Assembly (NCBI GenBank): GCA_046263195.1
Contig: JBHELG010000044.1
Span: 1 to 37,674 of the forward strand
Length of the DNA stretch: 37,674 bases
Reading direction: 5' to 3'
DNA from: JBHELG01 sp046263195
GTDB lineage: Bacteria; Actinomycetota; Nitriliruptoria; Nitriliruptorales; JAHWKO01
Shown here piece by piece: positions 7,485 to 15,783 of this stretch (within the stretch, counting starts at the first letter, position 1; each line of letters opens with the position of its first letter). The translations under genes were made by a program, and so were the position numbers. The notes beneath the pieces were generated by a model, which saw nothing but the letters and a program-made list of their open reading frames with translations, made no database searches and had not been told where the DNA came from.

Positions 7485-8561
7485 TCATCCCGGCAGCGCG
7501 AGTCGTCCCGCGGTGAGCTCAGCAGCGAGCTGGTCGAGACGCGGCGCGAGAAGCGGATAACGCGGATCCTTTCCGGGCAGGATCCCGAAGGCGCCGTCGG
7601 CGACTCGCAGCACGACTTGGGGCGGGCCACCGGCTGCGGCATGACGAACCGCAGCGAGTAGGGCGACGTCGAAGCGCTTCACGACCGACACGAGCACATG
7701 CCCGTCCTGCTGATCTGTCAGCAGGCGCGTCACGTCCACTTCCCAACCGACGATGGCGCCTTCGGAGGTCGCTGCGCCTTGTGCCACTCCAAGGAGGGTG
7801 AGCCGGCCGCCGAATGGCAGCAGAGCCCGTGCCCCCGCAGCCCCAGCCCCATACTGGCCCCGAGCCGCATCCCGGGCTACGCGTTGGTCCTCTTCGCCGC
7901 GCGCATTGGTGGCGGTGATGACCACAACCGGGACTCCCGGACGAGCCTGACGGGCGCCGGCTTCGAAGCCCACACGCAGTGGTTCCAGCATCCGCTCGGT
8001 CGCACCGACGACGATCCCAACGCCAGCCTCGTGGGTGGCGAGCGCAGCTGCGGCACCAGCCAGGAAGCCGCCCTCCACTGTGCGCCAGGTGATCGCGAAA
8101 GCGTTCGCTGGCGCTTCGGAAGGAAGCTCCGCGTCGAGGAGGCAGAACTGGGTGGTCGGGAAGATGGCCGCGAGCTCGGTCAGGTCGTCACGCCCGTCGG
8201 GCCCCACGGTGCAGACGAGGTCAAGGCCCTCTTCCGCCAGCAGGATGAGTTCATCGCGGCGGAAGCGCTCGTTGGGTGGTCCAAGAATGCGGACCGAAGC
8301 GACCTCGGGGTCGGCAAGTTCGCGTAGTTCGTCCGATGCTGCGCGGATCGCCTCCATCTCGAAGCTTTCGCCCTCGGACGGAGCGAGCACGAGACCGATG
8401 CGCAGGCCTGCATGGAGGGTCTCGACGGCTCCTGGTCCACCGTCGTCCATGCGTCCCCGCTCGTCGGGAGGCTGACCCCCTCGTTCACAGGCCGACAAGA
8501 GGGTGAGTAGCGCCAAGAGGGCAGTGACGCGCAGCAGGGGCGTCCCCGCGACCTCCCTCAC
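7485..8561 (-). CDS. BMP-family (PnrA/Med-like) substrate-binding lipoprotein
   Basis: A 358-residue lipoprotein. The signal peptide ends in a lipobox (LLSAC, lipidated Cys25), followed by a Gly- and Asp-rich linker. The body has a periplasmic-binding-protein fold of the basic membrane protein type: GLRIGLVLAP, LLAEEGLDLVCTVG, TWRTVEGGFLAGAAAA, GVGIVVGA and a long C-terminal lobe. Members usually bind nucleosides for an ABC importer, or act as Med-type regulators. No permease or ATPase is nearby, so it may share a transporter elsewhere or be a stand-alone binder. The GTG start overlaps the yjbQ stop by 4 bases (GTGA), indicating translational coupling. Confidence 0.85.
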   Translation of the reverse strand: MREVAGTPLLRVTALLALLTLLSACERGGQPPDERGRMDDGGPGAVETLHAGLRIGLVLAPSEGESFEMEAIRAASDELRELADPEVASVRILGPPNERFRRDELILLAEEGLDLVCTVGPDGRDDLTELAAIFPTTQFCLLDAELPSEAPANAFAITWRTVEGGFLAGAAAALATHEAGVGIVVGATERMLEPLRVGFEAGARQARPGVPVVVITATNARGEEDQRVARDAARGQYGAGAAGARALLPFGGRLTLLGVAQGAATSEGAIVGWEVDVTRLLTDQQDGHVLVSVVKRFDVALLAAVRHAAAGGPPQVVLRVADGAFGILPGKDPRYPLLAPRLDQLAAELTAGRLALPG

Positions 8562-8965
8562 TCCGCGTGGAGAAAGGTGAGCCGCACCCGGCGCCGGGCG
8601 TTGTCCCGATTCGTGTCCACCACGACGACGGACTGCCAGGTGCCGAGCATGAGCTGCCCGTTCTCCACCGTCAGCGTCAGCGACGGCGCCACCAGGACGG
8701 GCAGCAGATGATCGGCCCCGTGGCCGGGAGAGCCGTGGGAATGAGCGTAGCGGTCGTCCCGAGGCAGCAGCCGCTCGAGGGTGTCCACGAGGTCTTGCTC
8801 TGATCTCGATCCCGTCTCCATCAGCGCGAGGCCAGCCGTGGCATGGGGCAGAAAGAGGTGGAGTAACCCGTCTCCGCCGATCTCACGCACAAACGAGCGG
8901 ACCTGGTCGGTGATCTCGACTACCCGCCTATCGCTGCTGTCGACCTCGAACTCGGTCGTGTCCAT
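8558..8965 (-). CDS. yjbQ: YjbQ-family protein (UPF0047; secondary thiamine-phosphate synthase type)
   Basis: 135 residues, the usual family length. Motifs: FLPHATAGLALMET (active-site His region), the His-rich loop HSHGSPGHGADH, and LMLGTWQSVVVVD followed by an Arg-rich strand. E. coli YjbQ has weak thiamine-phosphate synthase activity, but the true role of the family is unsettled. The start at 8965 is chosen because GGGAGGAG lies 8 bases upstream; the longer frame to 9013 runs toward the family A repeats and has none. First gene of a two-gene operon with the BMP lipoprotein. The late motif reads DTNRDNARRR where many members have EFDGPR. Confidence 0.85.
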   Translation of the reverse strand: MDTTEFEVDSSDRRVVEITDQVRSFVREIGGDGLLHLFLPHATAGLALMETGSRSEQDLVDTLERLLPRDDRYAHSHGSPGHGADHLLPVLVAPSLTLTVENGQLMLGTWQSVVVVDTNRDNARRRVRLTFLHAE

Positions 8966-8996
8966 GTAAGACTCCTCCCACCTCCGTCGGTCCAAA

Positions 8997-9098
8997 AGGC
9001 CCAAGACCGCCACTACGACCTCTCCCCCTAAGCAGGCCCAAGACCGCTACTACGGCCTTCCCCCTAAACAGGCCCAAGACCGCTCCTCCCGGTCTTCC
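8997..9098. repeat. Family A interspersed repeat, three tandem units upstream of yjbQ
   Basis: Units at 8997-9033, 9034-9069 and 9070-9098 (the last partial) each begin AGGCCCAAGACCG. Units 1 and 2 go on to (C/T)ACTACG(A/G)CC and a C-rich end. Unit 2 contains AGGCC and GGCCT arms able to pair. Unit 3 contains a perfect 7-base inverted repeat, AAGACCG (9076-9082) and CGGTCTT (9090-9096), with a 7-base loop. The block lies between the flavin reductase stop (9197) and the yjbQ start (8965), all on the minus strand. Related copies are at 15748-15781 and 30692-30763. Confidence 0.85.
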
Positions 9099-9196
9099 AG
9101 TCGTTGCCTGCTTCCTTTCAGCGCCGGACTGACCGCGAAACCAACCCTCGCTCGCAGGTTGTCGTAGTCACAAGCTCATCTTCCTGGCTGCTGGCC

Positions 9197-9721
9197 CTAC
9201 TGGCCTTCGGGCCGGATCTGGCGGTAAGCCCCACGGTAGAACAGCAGCGGATTCGCTTCCCCGCCCAGTCCAAGGGCCACGGGCTCACCGACGACGATGA
9301 TGTGATCCCCGCCGTCGTGCACCGCCCACACCCGACAATCTGCGAACGCTATGGATCCGTCGATCACGGGTGCCCCCGTCGCTCGTGTGTGATGGGCGAT
9401 GGCTTCGAACTGCGCCCGACCACTGGGTCGGAAAGGGTCGGCGAAGTGCATCGACAGGCCGAGCTGTTCATCGTTGAGCACGGACACCGCGAAGATCCCG
9501 CTCTTCACGACGAGCTCGCACATGATCGTCGAACGGTCGAGACAGGCAAGCACGAGTAGAGGCTCGAGCGAAACCGAAGCGAAAGCATTGACCGTCATGC
9601 CATGCGGAACGTCGTCGAGCACCGTGGTGAGCACCGTAACGCCGGAAGCGAAACGGCCCAGCACGTCCCGGAAGCCGCGCGGGGTCAAGGCCGCAGAACG
9701 GGGACGACGAAAGGCCGCCAT
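9197..9721 (-). CDS. Flavin reductase domain protein (HpaC/DIM6-NTAB type)
   Basis: 174-residue FMN-binding split-barrel protein that supplies reduced flavin, typically to a two-component monooxygenase. Family motifs: LGRFASGVTVLTT near residue 23, HGMTVNAFASVSLEPLLVLACLDRS around 40-65, FAVSVLNDEQ, and a C-terminal LLFYRGAYR. The ATG at 9721 overlaps the mca stop by one base (TGATG) and has no close ribosome site, so it is probably translated by coupling to mca. No monooxygenase is encoded in the window. The link with a mycothiol-type amidase is positional only. Confidence 0.88.
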   Translation of the reverse strand: MAAFRRPRSAALTPRGFRDVLGRFASGVTVLTTVLDDVPHGMTVNAFASVSLEPLLVLACLDRSTIMCELVVKSGIFAVSVLNDEQLGLSMHFADPFRPSGRAQFEAIAHHTRATGAPVIDGSIAFADCRVWAVHDGGDHIIVVGEPVALGLGGEANPLLFYRGAYRQIRPEGQ

Positions 9722-10686
9722 CACGCGCAGAGCCCGGCGAACAAGTCCTCCTCGACTGCTTTGCTGTCGGTCGGGCCGAATAGGCGCACGAAGTACTCGG
9801 TACCGAACACGGCCTCGGCGACGTCGGGCGGGAGGTTGAAAAAGAAGGAGTCCGCCCCGACCTGAGAGGCATGGGCTCGTAGCGCGGCGCGCTTGCGCGA
9901 GAGCCAGGGGCGCACGTCGATCGCCGTCGTCACGACCTCTTCGGGGACGCCGAAGGGCAAGACCTCAGCAGGCCAGGATTCCGAACCGAAGGGCGAGGGC
10001 AGGCCTTCCGCGAGCATCCGCTCGTGGAAGGCGATGAGCCGGCTACGGGGTAGGGCATGGACAAAGCGCTTGCGGACCTGCCAGGGACGGCCCGGCACGC
10101 TCAGCTCTGCAGGGTCGGCGGCGAGCTCGAGGGCCCGTGAAGTCACCTCGTGAGCCTTTACGTGGTCGGGGTGGCCATACGTTCCTTGCTCGTCATCCCC
10201 GACCACGACGTCCGGCCGAAAGGAACGTATGACGGCGGCCAACCGACGCCCGGCCTCGTCGAGATCCGCCTGGTGAAAGCTCGCCGGGTCCTCGTTCGAG
10301 GCGGTCCCCGGCATCCCGCTGTCACGGTAGCCGAGGAACTCGTGCTCGGAGACGCCCAGCTCGACCAGCGCGGCGTAAAGCTCGCGCGAACGGACCTCGG
10401 CCATCGCCACGTCGCCCAAGTCGATCCCAGCCAGGTTCTCACCCTCCTCGCCACCGGTGCAGGTCACCACCTTCACGCGGGCCCCGCTCTCGGAGTAGCG
10501 GGCGAGGATTCCACCGCACTGAATCGTCTCGTCGTCCGGATGGGGATGAACACAGAGCAAGGCCAGGGCCGTCGGTACAGCATCCGTTGGAGCCGGGGTG
10601 GCGACCGAAGGTCGCCGGGCGGGGGGCATGTCGTGGGTGGCGACCGTAGGTCGCCGGGCGGCGGGGAAAACGACTGGATCTGTCAT
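9721..10686 (-). CDS. mca: LmbE/PIG-L family deacetylase, mycothiol S-conjugate amidase-like
   Basis: 321-residue zinc hydrolase. HPHPDDE (with a later YGHPDH) supplies the metal site of MshB/Mca enzymes, which act on GlcNAc-Ins or mycothiol S-conjugates. The C-terminal part (RAALRAHASQV, then a terminal LFAGL) matches Mca better than MshB. ATG at 10686 has AGGAG six bases upstream. Between this start and the fold (which begins at LALLCVHPH) lies an unusual ~35-residue leader containing two copies of a 13-residue unit, PARRP(T/S)VAT plus four residues, encoded by the family B hairpin repeat. Coupled to the flavin reductase gene. Mycothiol chemistry is confined to actinomycetes. Confidence 0.85.
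   Translation of the reverse strand: MTDPVVFPAARRPTVATHDMPPARRPSVATPAPTDAVPTALALLCVHPHPDDETIQCGGILARYSESGARVKVVTCTGGEEGENLAGIDLGDVAMAEVRSRELYAALVELGVSEHEFLGYRDSGMPGTASNEDPASFHQADLDEAGRRLAAVIRSFRPDVVVGDDEQGTYGHPDHVKAHEVTSRALELAADPAELSVPGRPWQVRKRFVHALPRSRLIAFHERMLAEGLPSPFGSESWPAEVLPFGVPEEVVTTAIDVRPWLSRKRAALRAHASQVGADSFFFNLPPDVAEAVFGTEYFVRLFGPTDSKAVEEDLFAGLCA
10595..10664. repeat. Family B hairpin repeat, two copies inside the 5' end of mca
   Basis: Two near-identical units about 39 bases apart share GTGGCGACCG(A/T)AGGTCGCC followed by GGGCGG. Each is a short hairpin: GGCGACC and GGTCGCC arms around a 3-base loop (GAA or GTA). The spacing of 39 bases is 13 codons, so the copies stay in frame and encode the duplicated PARRP(T/S)VAT segment. 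A third, slightly diverged copy is at 31801-31828 in non-coding sequence upstream of greA. Confidence 0.8.
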
Positions 10687-10975
10687 ACATACTCCTCGCG
10701 CTGCACCGATCAGGCCCCTTCCCCTCCGTCGTGTTCGTACACGGCTCCACCCGCCTGCCGCGGTCTTGAGCAAGCTTGCGCGCGCGTTTGGCCGCCTGTG
10801 CGCCAGCACGATCTTGGACAGGCCATGACCGCCGCCACTCGGCCTTCGTCTGTCTCCCCGCATACTTCCATTCGTCGTCGAGGGGCGCAGGTGGTCGCGA
10901 ACTTGGACCGTCCTGAGTCGCCAAGACGGGACCCACACGCTGGTGGCAGCGGCCCCCACCACTACTCTGTGGCAG

Positions 10976-12157
10976 ATGGATCTTCGCTTCGTCACCGACG
11001 AGTCGGCTCTCGACGCCGCACTGGAACTCGTCGCCGAGCCGGTCGTGGGGATCGACGTCGAGCGTGCCGACGGGGGGCGCTACTTCAAGGCCGCCGCGCT
11101 CGTCCAAGTCGGTACGGCCCGAGGCTGTGTGCTGGTAGACGGGATCGCGGTGGATGATCTCGGATCACTCGAAGCCTTTCTCACCGGGCGGCTCGCCGTC
11201 TTTCACGCGCTGGAGAACGACCTGGGCCCGCTCGCGAGCTTGCAGGTGCGTCCGGCTCGCGCGGCGGACACGTCGATCGCCGCCGCTTTGCTGGGCCAGC
11301 CGACCGGACTACGCCCACTTCTGGCGGGGGTGCTCGGAGTCCGACTCGGCGGCGACAAGGAGCGTCTGCAGCGTGCCGACTGGTCGGTTCGGCCGCTTAG
11401 TGAGGAGATGATCGCCTACGCCGCAGAGGACGTCGCCTACCTTCCGAGGCTGTGGGCGGAACTCGAGCGGCGGCTGCGTGAAAGCGGGCGACATGGTTGG
11501 TATGAGCAGGAGCTTGCGGCGGTCGTCGAACGCGTCAGTGGCCGCCGCCGCTCCTGGACGCGAACGAAAGGACTGGGACGACTCGACGAACGTGGACGGG
11601 CTGTGCTGCGGGCAATCTGGGAGGAGCGCGAGACGATCGCCCGTCACGAGGACGTGGCCCCCCAGCTCATCGTCCGTGACGAGAGCCTGGTCGCCATCGC
11701 TGAAAACCCGCCGCAGAGCTTGGCAGGGTTCAGTCATCACGGGCTACGCGGCCACCAGGCGCGCCGCTACGGTCACCGTTTTCTCGCTGCCGTACGAGAC
11801 GGCATCGGAACCCAAGGTGAAGCGGCCGCTACCAAAGCAAGGCCAGCAACCAGCGAAGACCGCGCCACCTACGACCGTCTGCGACGAGCACGGGCGCAAG
11901 TCGCCGAAGGTTTCGGCATCTCCTCAGGCGTGCTCTGCCCCAGCCGTCTCCTGTGGCAAGCGGTACTGTCAGATCCCCACAACGGCGGGGAACTCTGCGC
12001 GGTAGCCGGTCTGAGGCCATGGCAGACGGAACTGCTCGAGGAAGCGCTGTGGGCCGCGTACGAGAAGGGCCAGATGAGAAGCGGCCGCAGCCACGAGCGT
12101 CGTGTACAGGAGGGGGGCCCTCAGGCAGCGAGCGCTGACGGCGCCGAGCCTCTCTAG
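10976..12157 (+). CDS. rnd: Ribonuclease D-type 3'-5' exoribonuclease
   Basis: 393 residues from the chosen ATG. DEDDy exonuclease motifs are intact: Asp27 and Glu29 (GIDVER), Asp82 (HALENDLGPL), and Tyr148 with Asp152 (YAAEDVAYL). An HRDC domain follows (about residues 195-270; LDERGRAVLRAIWEERE) and then a C-terminal region resembling the second helical domain of RNase D. It processes 3' ends of tRNA and other stable RNAs in the cytosol. Start choice is uncertain: a GTG at 10943 is in frame, neither has a convincing ribosome site, and the conserved part begins at the ATG (MDLRFVTDES). Convergent with ispH. Confidence 0.9.
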   Translation: MDLRFVTDESALDAALELVAEPVVGIDVERADGGRYFKAAALVQVGTARGCVLVDGIAVDDLGSLEAFLTGRLAVFHALENDLGPLASLQVRPARAADTSIAAALLGQPTGLRPLLAGVLGVRLGGDKERLQRADWSVRPLSEEMIAYAAEDVAYLPRLWAELERRLRESGRHGWYEQELAAVVERVSGRRRSWTRTKGLGRLDERGRAVLRAIWEERETIARHEDVAPQLIVRDESLVAIAENPPQSLAGFSHHGLRGHQARRYGHRFLAAVRDGIGTQGEAAATKARPATSEDRATYDRLRRARAQVAEGFGISSGVLCPSRLLWQAVLSDPHNGGELCAVAGLRPWQTELLEEALWAAYEKGQMRSGRSHERRVQEGGPQAASADGAEPL

Positions 12158-12180
12158 CAGCTGCCAACCTCCACTCGCCG

Positions 12181-13125
12181 TCATCCCGTGCGAACAAGGG
12201 CCGCCGGCAGCGCGAAATGGACGTCCTCCTCTACCACCTGCACGGTCTCGACCCTCTTGGTGCCATGAGCGCGGAACCAGGCGATCACTTCGCTTACCAG
12301 AGCCTCGGGGGCGCTGGCACCGGAGGTGAGTCCGATCACCTCGACTCCCGAGAGCCACCCGGGATCGATGGCATGGACGTCTTCCACGAGTTCGGCGCGC
12401 GTACCGGACGCGCGCGCCACCTCCACGAGCCGCTTCGAGTTCGACGACGTCGACGATCCGACCACCAGCACGAGGTCACAGCGTGACGCCAGCACCTTCG
12501 CCGCGTCCTGGCGATTTTGCGTCGCATAGCAGATGTCGTCGCGCTTGGGATACTGCAGCAGCGGGAAGCGCTGCCCGAGTCGGTCAACGACCGCTCGCGC
12601 GTCGTCAACCGAGAGTGTGGTCTGCGTGATGTAGGCGACTTCGGTATCTTCGGCCAGCGGCAGGACGTCGACGTCTTCGGGGCGCTCTACCAGTCGAATG
12701 GCGTCGGGCGCCTCTCCCATCGTCCCGATGACCTCCTGATGGCCGGCGTGACCGATGAGGACGATCTCGAGGCCTTTCGCCTGGTAGCGGCGCGCCTCGA
12801 CGTGGACCTTCGTTACGAGTGGGCAGGTGGCGTCCACGAGAACGTGGTTGCGAGCACGGGAATTCGCGAAGGCCTGCGGCGGAGAGCCGTGCGCACTGAA
12901 CACGATGACGGCGCCTTCGGGCGCGTCCCGCTCGTCCTCGACGAAGATCGCGCCACGGGCGCGCAGCTCTTCCACGACATGGGTGTTGTGAACGATTTCG
13001 TGTCGCACATATACGGGGGGGCCGTAGATCTCCAGCGCCTTCTCCACCATGGCGATGGCCCGATCTACGCCGGCGCAAAAGCCTCGCGGCGCGGCGAGCA
13101 GCAGGGTGTCGGGTACAGCTGGCAC
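12181..13125 (-). CDS. ispH: 4-hydroxy-3-methylbut-2-enyl diphosphate reductase
   Basis: Last step of the MEP pathway: reduces HMBPP to IPP and DMAPP with a 4Fe-4S cluster. 314 residues, standard length. The three cluster Cys lie in PRGFCAGV (Cys17), DATCPLV and DDICYATQNRQ. Substrate-binding HEIVHN, FSAHG and GHAGHQEV (usually GHPEV) are present, as is SNSKRL; the TSGASAPE motif is a mild variant of the usual TxGASTP. The GTG at 13125 is chosen because GGGAGG lies 7 bases upstream; the open frame continues to 13263 but the extension is not conserved in type. The redox partner may be one of the ferredoxins (inference). Confidence 0.95.
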   Translation of the reverse strand: MPAVPDTLLLAAPRGFCAGVDRAIAMVEKALEIYGPPVYVRHEIVHNTHVVEELRARGAIFVEDERDAPEGAVIVFSAHGSPPQAFANSRARNHVLVDATCPLVTKVHVEARRYQAKGLEIVLIGHAGHQEVIGTMGEAPDAIRLVERPEDVDVLPLAEDTEVAYITQTTLSVDDARAVVDRLGQRFPLLQYPKRDDICYATQNRQDAAKVLASRCDLVLVVGSSTSSNSKRLVEVARASGTRAELVEDVHAIDPGWLSGVEVIGLTSGASAPEALVSEVIAWFRAHGTKRVETVQVVEEDVHFALPAALVRTG

Positions 13126-13441
13126 AGAATCCCTCCCGCCTCCTAGCGGTCCTGCATCCGCCGGCCCGCCGTGCTGTCGCCCTGCCCAGGCAATCTTTCG
13201 CTTTGGCAACGATGCCGCGTTCTTGGTCCACATCCTGGTCTGGAGGCCGCTGCTCCGGTCCAATCAGACGCCAGGGTCCACAGACCTTGATGGTAGCGGC
13301 CTGCACTGGCCCGCCCGGCCCGTCCCCAGGGGATGCTGAGCGGACGACCCGAGCGGCAACGAGCAGGGGCCTCAGGGCAACTGAGCTCCATGAGACGCCG
13401 ACCGGCGAGAGCTCGGCCAGGTGACGGGCGTTAGCGCCCAT
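13126..13441. other. Intergenic region without a supported gene
   Basis: 316 bases between the ispH start and the nth stop, both on the minus strand. The frames that cross it are extensions or shadows with no ribosome site and no family motifs. It should hold the ispH promoter, but no clear -35/-10 pair was found. No repeat or strong hairpin was noticed. Confidence 0.5.
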
Positions 13442-14155
13442 TCAGCGGCTTCGCCGTTTCGTGTCGCCCTCCGCTCGCTGCCGATAGCGGTCCCGTCGCC
13501 CCGCTACCTGACTCGAGGGGCAGAGATGTTCGACGGCACAGTCGTGACATCGTGGCCGCTGCGCTAGGCAGGTCCGCCGTCCGTGAGCGATGAACAGGTC
13601 AGATACCTCGAGCCAACGCCCGTGCGGGAAGAGCTTCATGAGGTCCAACTCGATCTTGACGGGATCCTCGTGGCGGGTGAGGCCGAGTCGACGTGAGATG
13701 CGCCTGACGTGGGTGTCCACGACTATGCCGACGTGGACCTCGAACGCGTTCGACAGGACGACGTTGGCTGTCTTGCGGGCTACTCCCGGCAGTTCGAGCA
13801 GTTCGTTCATGGTGTCGGGCACTTTGCCGTCGTGGGACTCCAACAGGGAGCGGGCGGTCGCAGACAGGTTCCGCGCCTTCTGGCGAAAGAAGCCCGTCGG
13901 ACGCAGGATGTCTTCGAGTTCGTTCAGGGGCGCCTCCGCAACCGCCTGAGGACCCGGATAGCGGGGGAAGAACTCGGCCGTCACCTCGTTCACCTTTTTG
14001 TCGGTGCATTGGGCCGAGAGGACGGTCGCTACCAGCAACTGCCAGGGATCGGAGAAGTGCAGGGCGATCCGGGCATCGGGGTAGGCCTCAGCCAGCCGGG
14101 CGAGGATGACCGGCGCCCGCTTCGCCTTCGCCGCATCCCGAAGAAGCTCCGCCAC
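13442..14155 (-). CDS. nth: Endonuclease III
   Basis: Bifunctional DNA glycosylase and AP lyase of base excision repair, removing oxidised pyrimidines. 237 residues. The helix-hairpin-helix LPGVARKTANVVL carries the catalytic Lys (GVARKTA) and VDTHVRR the catalytic Asp. The 4Fe-4S motif C-x6-C-x2-C-x5-C is complete (CLAQRPRCHDC then LC). A basic tail of about 25 residues follows. GTG start at 14155 without a clear ribosome site; an early AKAKRAP segment is typical of actinobacterial Nth. Neighbours are unrelated. Confidence 0.95.
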   Translation of the reverse strand: MAELLRDAAKAKRAPVILARLAEAYPDARIALHFSDPWQLLVATVLSAQCTDKKVNEVTAEFFPRYPGPQAVAEAPLNELEDILRPTGFFRQKARNLSATARSLLESHDGKVPDTMNELLELPGVARKTANVVLSNAFEVHVGIVVDTHVRRISRRLGLTRHEDPVKIELDLMKLFPHGRWLEVSDLFIAHGRRTCLAQRPRCHDCAVEHLCPSSQVAGRRDRYRQRAEGDTKRRSR

Positions 14156-14339
14156 CGCGAGGAGCGTAGCGGCGCCTGCCTGCGATTAGACCGAGAGAAG
14201 TATCGGCTGGGACCGGGGAGCACTCGTCAGCGTTGATCGGGTGCGGAACAGCGCTGGCAAGCGGCTCCCGTCCGCCCCGCCTCGAGCGTCCTGCTGTTGT
14301 CGTCGAGCCCCCTGAAGCGGCGTCGCTTCTCCCTTGTCG

Positions 14340-15671
14340 TCAAACGACGACCCTCTCACCGGCGATCCGGCCCCTCTCCGGCTCGACCGGCAGCACGACG
14401 TGGAAGGTGCTGCCCTCGCCGAGGACACTGTCGACGGTCACCTTGCCGCCGTGTCGTTCGGCAGCATGACGGACGATGGACAGGCCCAGCCCCGTGCCCC
14501 CGGTCGCGCGCGACCTGGCCACGTCCACGCGGTAGAAGCGCTCGAATATGCGATCGAGGTCGTGGCGGGGGATTCCGATTCCCGTATCTTCCACGTCGAG
14601 CTGCCAGGCACCGTCGACCCGATGCAGCCGCACCGCGACGCTCCCACCAGGGCGGTTGTAGCCGACAGCATTTTCGAGCAGGTTCGCGACGATGAGGCGC
14701 AGGTCCTCTTCGACTCCGCCTAGCAGCGCACGGTCGGGCAGATCCGTCGCGACGCTGACACCGGTTTCTGCACCGACGGGGCCCAGGCGTTCGACCTCCC
14801 GCCGTATGAGCGCAGCGAGGTCGACGAGGCCACGTCGAAGGCCGGCTTCGTCTTCGAGGCGATGGAGGTCGAGCAGGTCGCGAACGAGCTTGCCGAGCCG
14901 CTCGGCCTCGCCTCCCAGCCGCTCGACCAGGACCCTGGCCCGCTCAGGGTCGCGGTCGACGGTCACGGACAGAGCTTCCGAGAGGGCCTGTATGCCGCTC
15001 ACGGGCGTCTTCAGCTCGTGGGAGGCGTTCGCGACGAAGTCACGGCGAAGTGCGTCCACCCGCCGATGCTCGGTTCGATCGGAGATGACGAGTAGCACCT
15101 CGTCGCCCACCGGTGCGGCGAGAGCCACCAGTTCGCGCCCACCGACCTGAGCTTCCATTTCCACCTTTCTGCCCAGGGAGATGGCTTCGTCGACCGCCTG
15201 AGCGAGTTGCCCGCTGCCTAGGCTCTGAGCAGCGGTGAGGACCTGCTGAGCCCCAAGATGAAAGCGGTCGCGGGTGGCCTCGTTCGCGTGCACGAGGTGC
15301 CCCTCACGGTCGAACAGCAACGCCGGCTCGGGGAGCGCCTCGACGAACTCGTTGCGGACGTGACGTTCACGCTCCAGTCGCTCCCCGCGACGGCTGTAGG
15401 CCGCGCCGAGGGCGTTGACCGCGACGGCGAGGTGCTGCCAGGAGGCGCCGCCTGGCACGCGCAGCGGGGCGTGCTGAGCGAGTCCCAGCCAGCGATTGAT
15501 CGCACGGGCCATACCGTCTACCCGACGCTGCTCACGTGACCACAGCCAGACAGCCGCGCCCAGACCGAGCGCAACGCCGACCACGGCCGCGAGCGGCGCG
15601 GGGAGCCGGGTCCCGACGATCGAGGCGAGCCCTGTCGCGAGCGGGACCAGTACCAGGAGCGCGCGTGTCAT
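14340..15671 (-). CDS. Sensor histidine kinase of the phosphate two-component system (PhoR/SenX3-like)
   Basis: 443 residues. Two hydrophobic segments (about 5-20 and 25-43), then a PAS-like region (FVEALPEPALLFDREGHLVHAN, residues ~109-130), the HisKA box with His218 (FVANASHELKTP), and an ATPase domain with N box NLLENAVGYN (330-339), G1 DTGIGI (362-367) and G2 GGTGLGL (391-397). The architecture matches SenX3/PhoR, which sense phosphate through PhoU and the Pst transporter. It lies downstream of the regulator gene on the same strand, separated by 112 bases that hold a family A repeat. The ATG at 15671 has no good ribosome site; no better in-frame start follows the regulator stop. Confidence 0.93.
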   Translation of the reverse strand: MTRALLVLVPLATGLASIVGTRLPAPLAAVVGVALGLGAAVWLWSREQRRVDGMARAINRWLGLAQHAPLRVPGGASWQHLAVAVNALGAAYSRRGERLERERHVRNEFVEALPEPALLFDREGHLVHANEATRDRFHLGAQQVLTAAQSLGSGQLAQAVDEAISLGRKVEMEAQVGGRELVALAAPVGDEVLLVISDRTEHRRVDALRRDFVANASHELKTPVSGIQALSEALSVTVDRDPERARVLVERLGGEAERLGKLVRDLLDLHRLEDEAGLRRGLVDLAALIRREVERLGPVGAETGVSVATDLPDRALLGGVEEDLRLIVANLLENAVGYNRPGGSVAVRLHRVDGAWQLDVEDTGIGIPRHDLDRIFERFYRVDVARSRATGGTGLGLSIVRHAAERHGGKVTVDSVLGEGSTFHVVLPVEPERGRIAGERVVV

Positions 15672-15747
15672 CGACGAACGAAGCGTAGGCCGCTCGAAGA
15701 GCGCAGCGATAACGGTCCTGGCACTGGCCGAGCCATCGGGCAGTCTG

Positions 15748-15781
15748 TTAGGGGGGTGGTCGTGGTGACGGTCTTGGGCCT
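15748..15781 (-). repeat. Family A interspersed repeat between the regulator and kinase genes
   Basis: On the minus strand the sequence starts AGGCCCAAGACCG, continues TCACCACGACC and ends in a C-run and TA, closely matching unit 1 at 8997-9033. It begins 2 bases after the regulator's stop codon and ends 76 bases before the kinase start. A single unit is present here. Confidence 0.8.
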
Positions 15782-15783
15782 GA

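Noticed and set aside
8997..9098. CRISPR array made of family A repeats
   Set aside because: Units follow each other without unique spacers, and there are no cas genes in the window.
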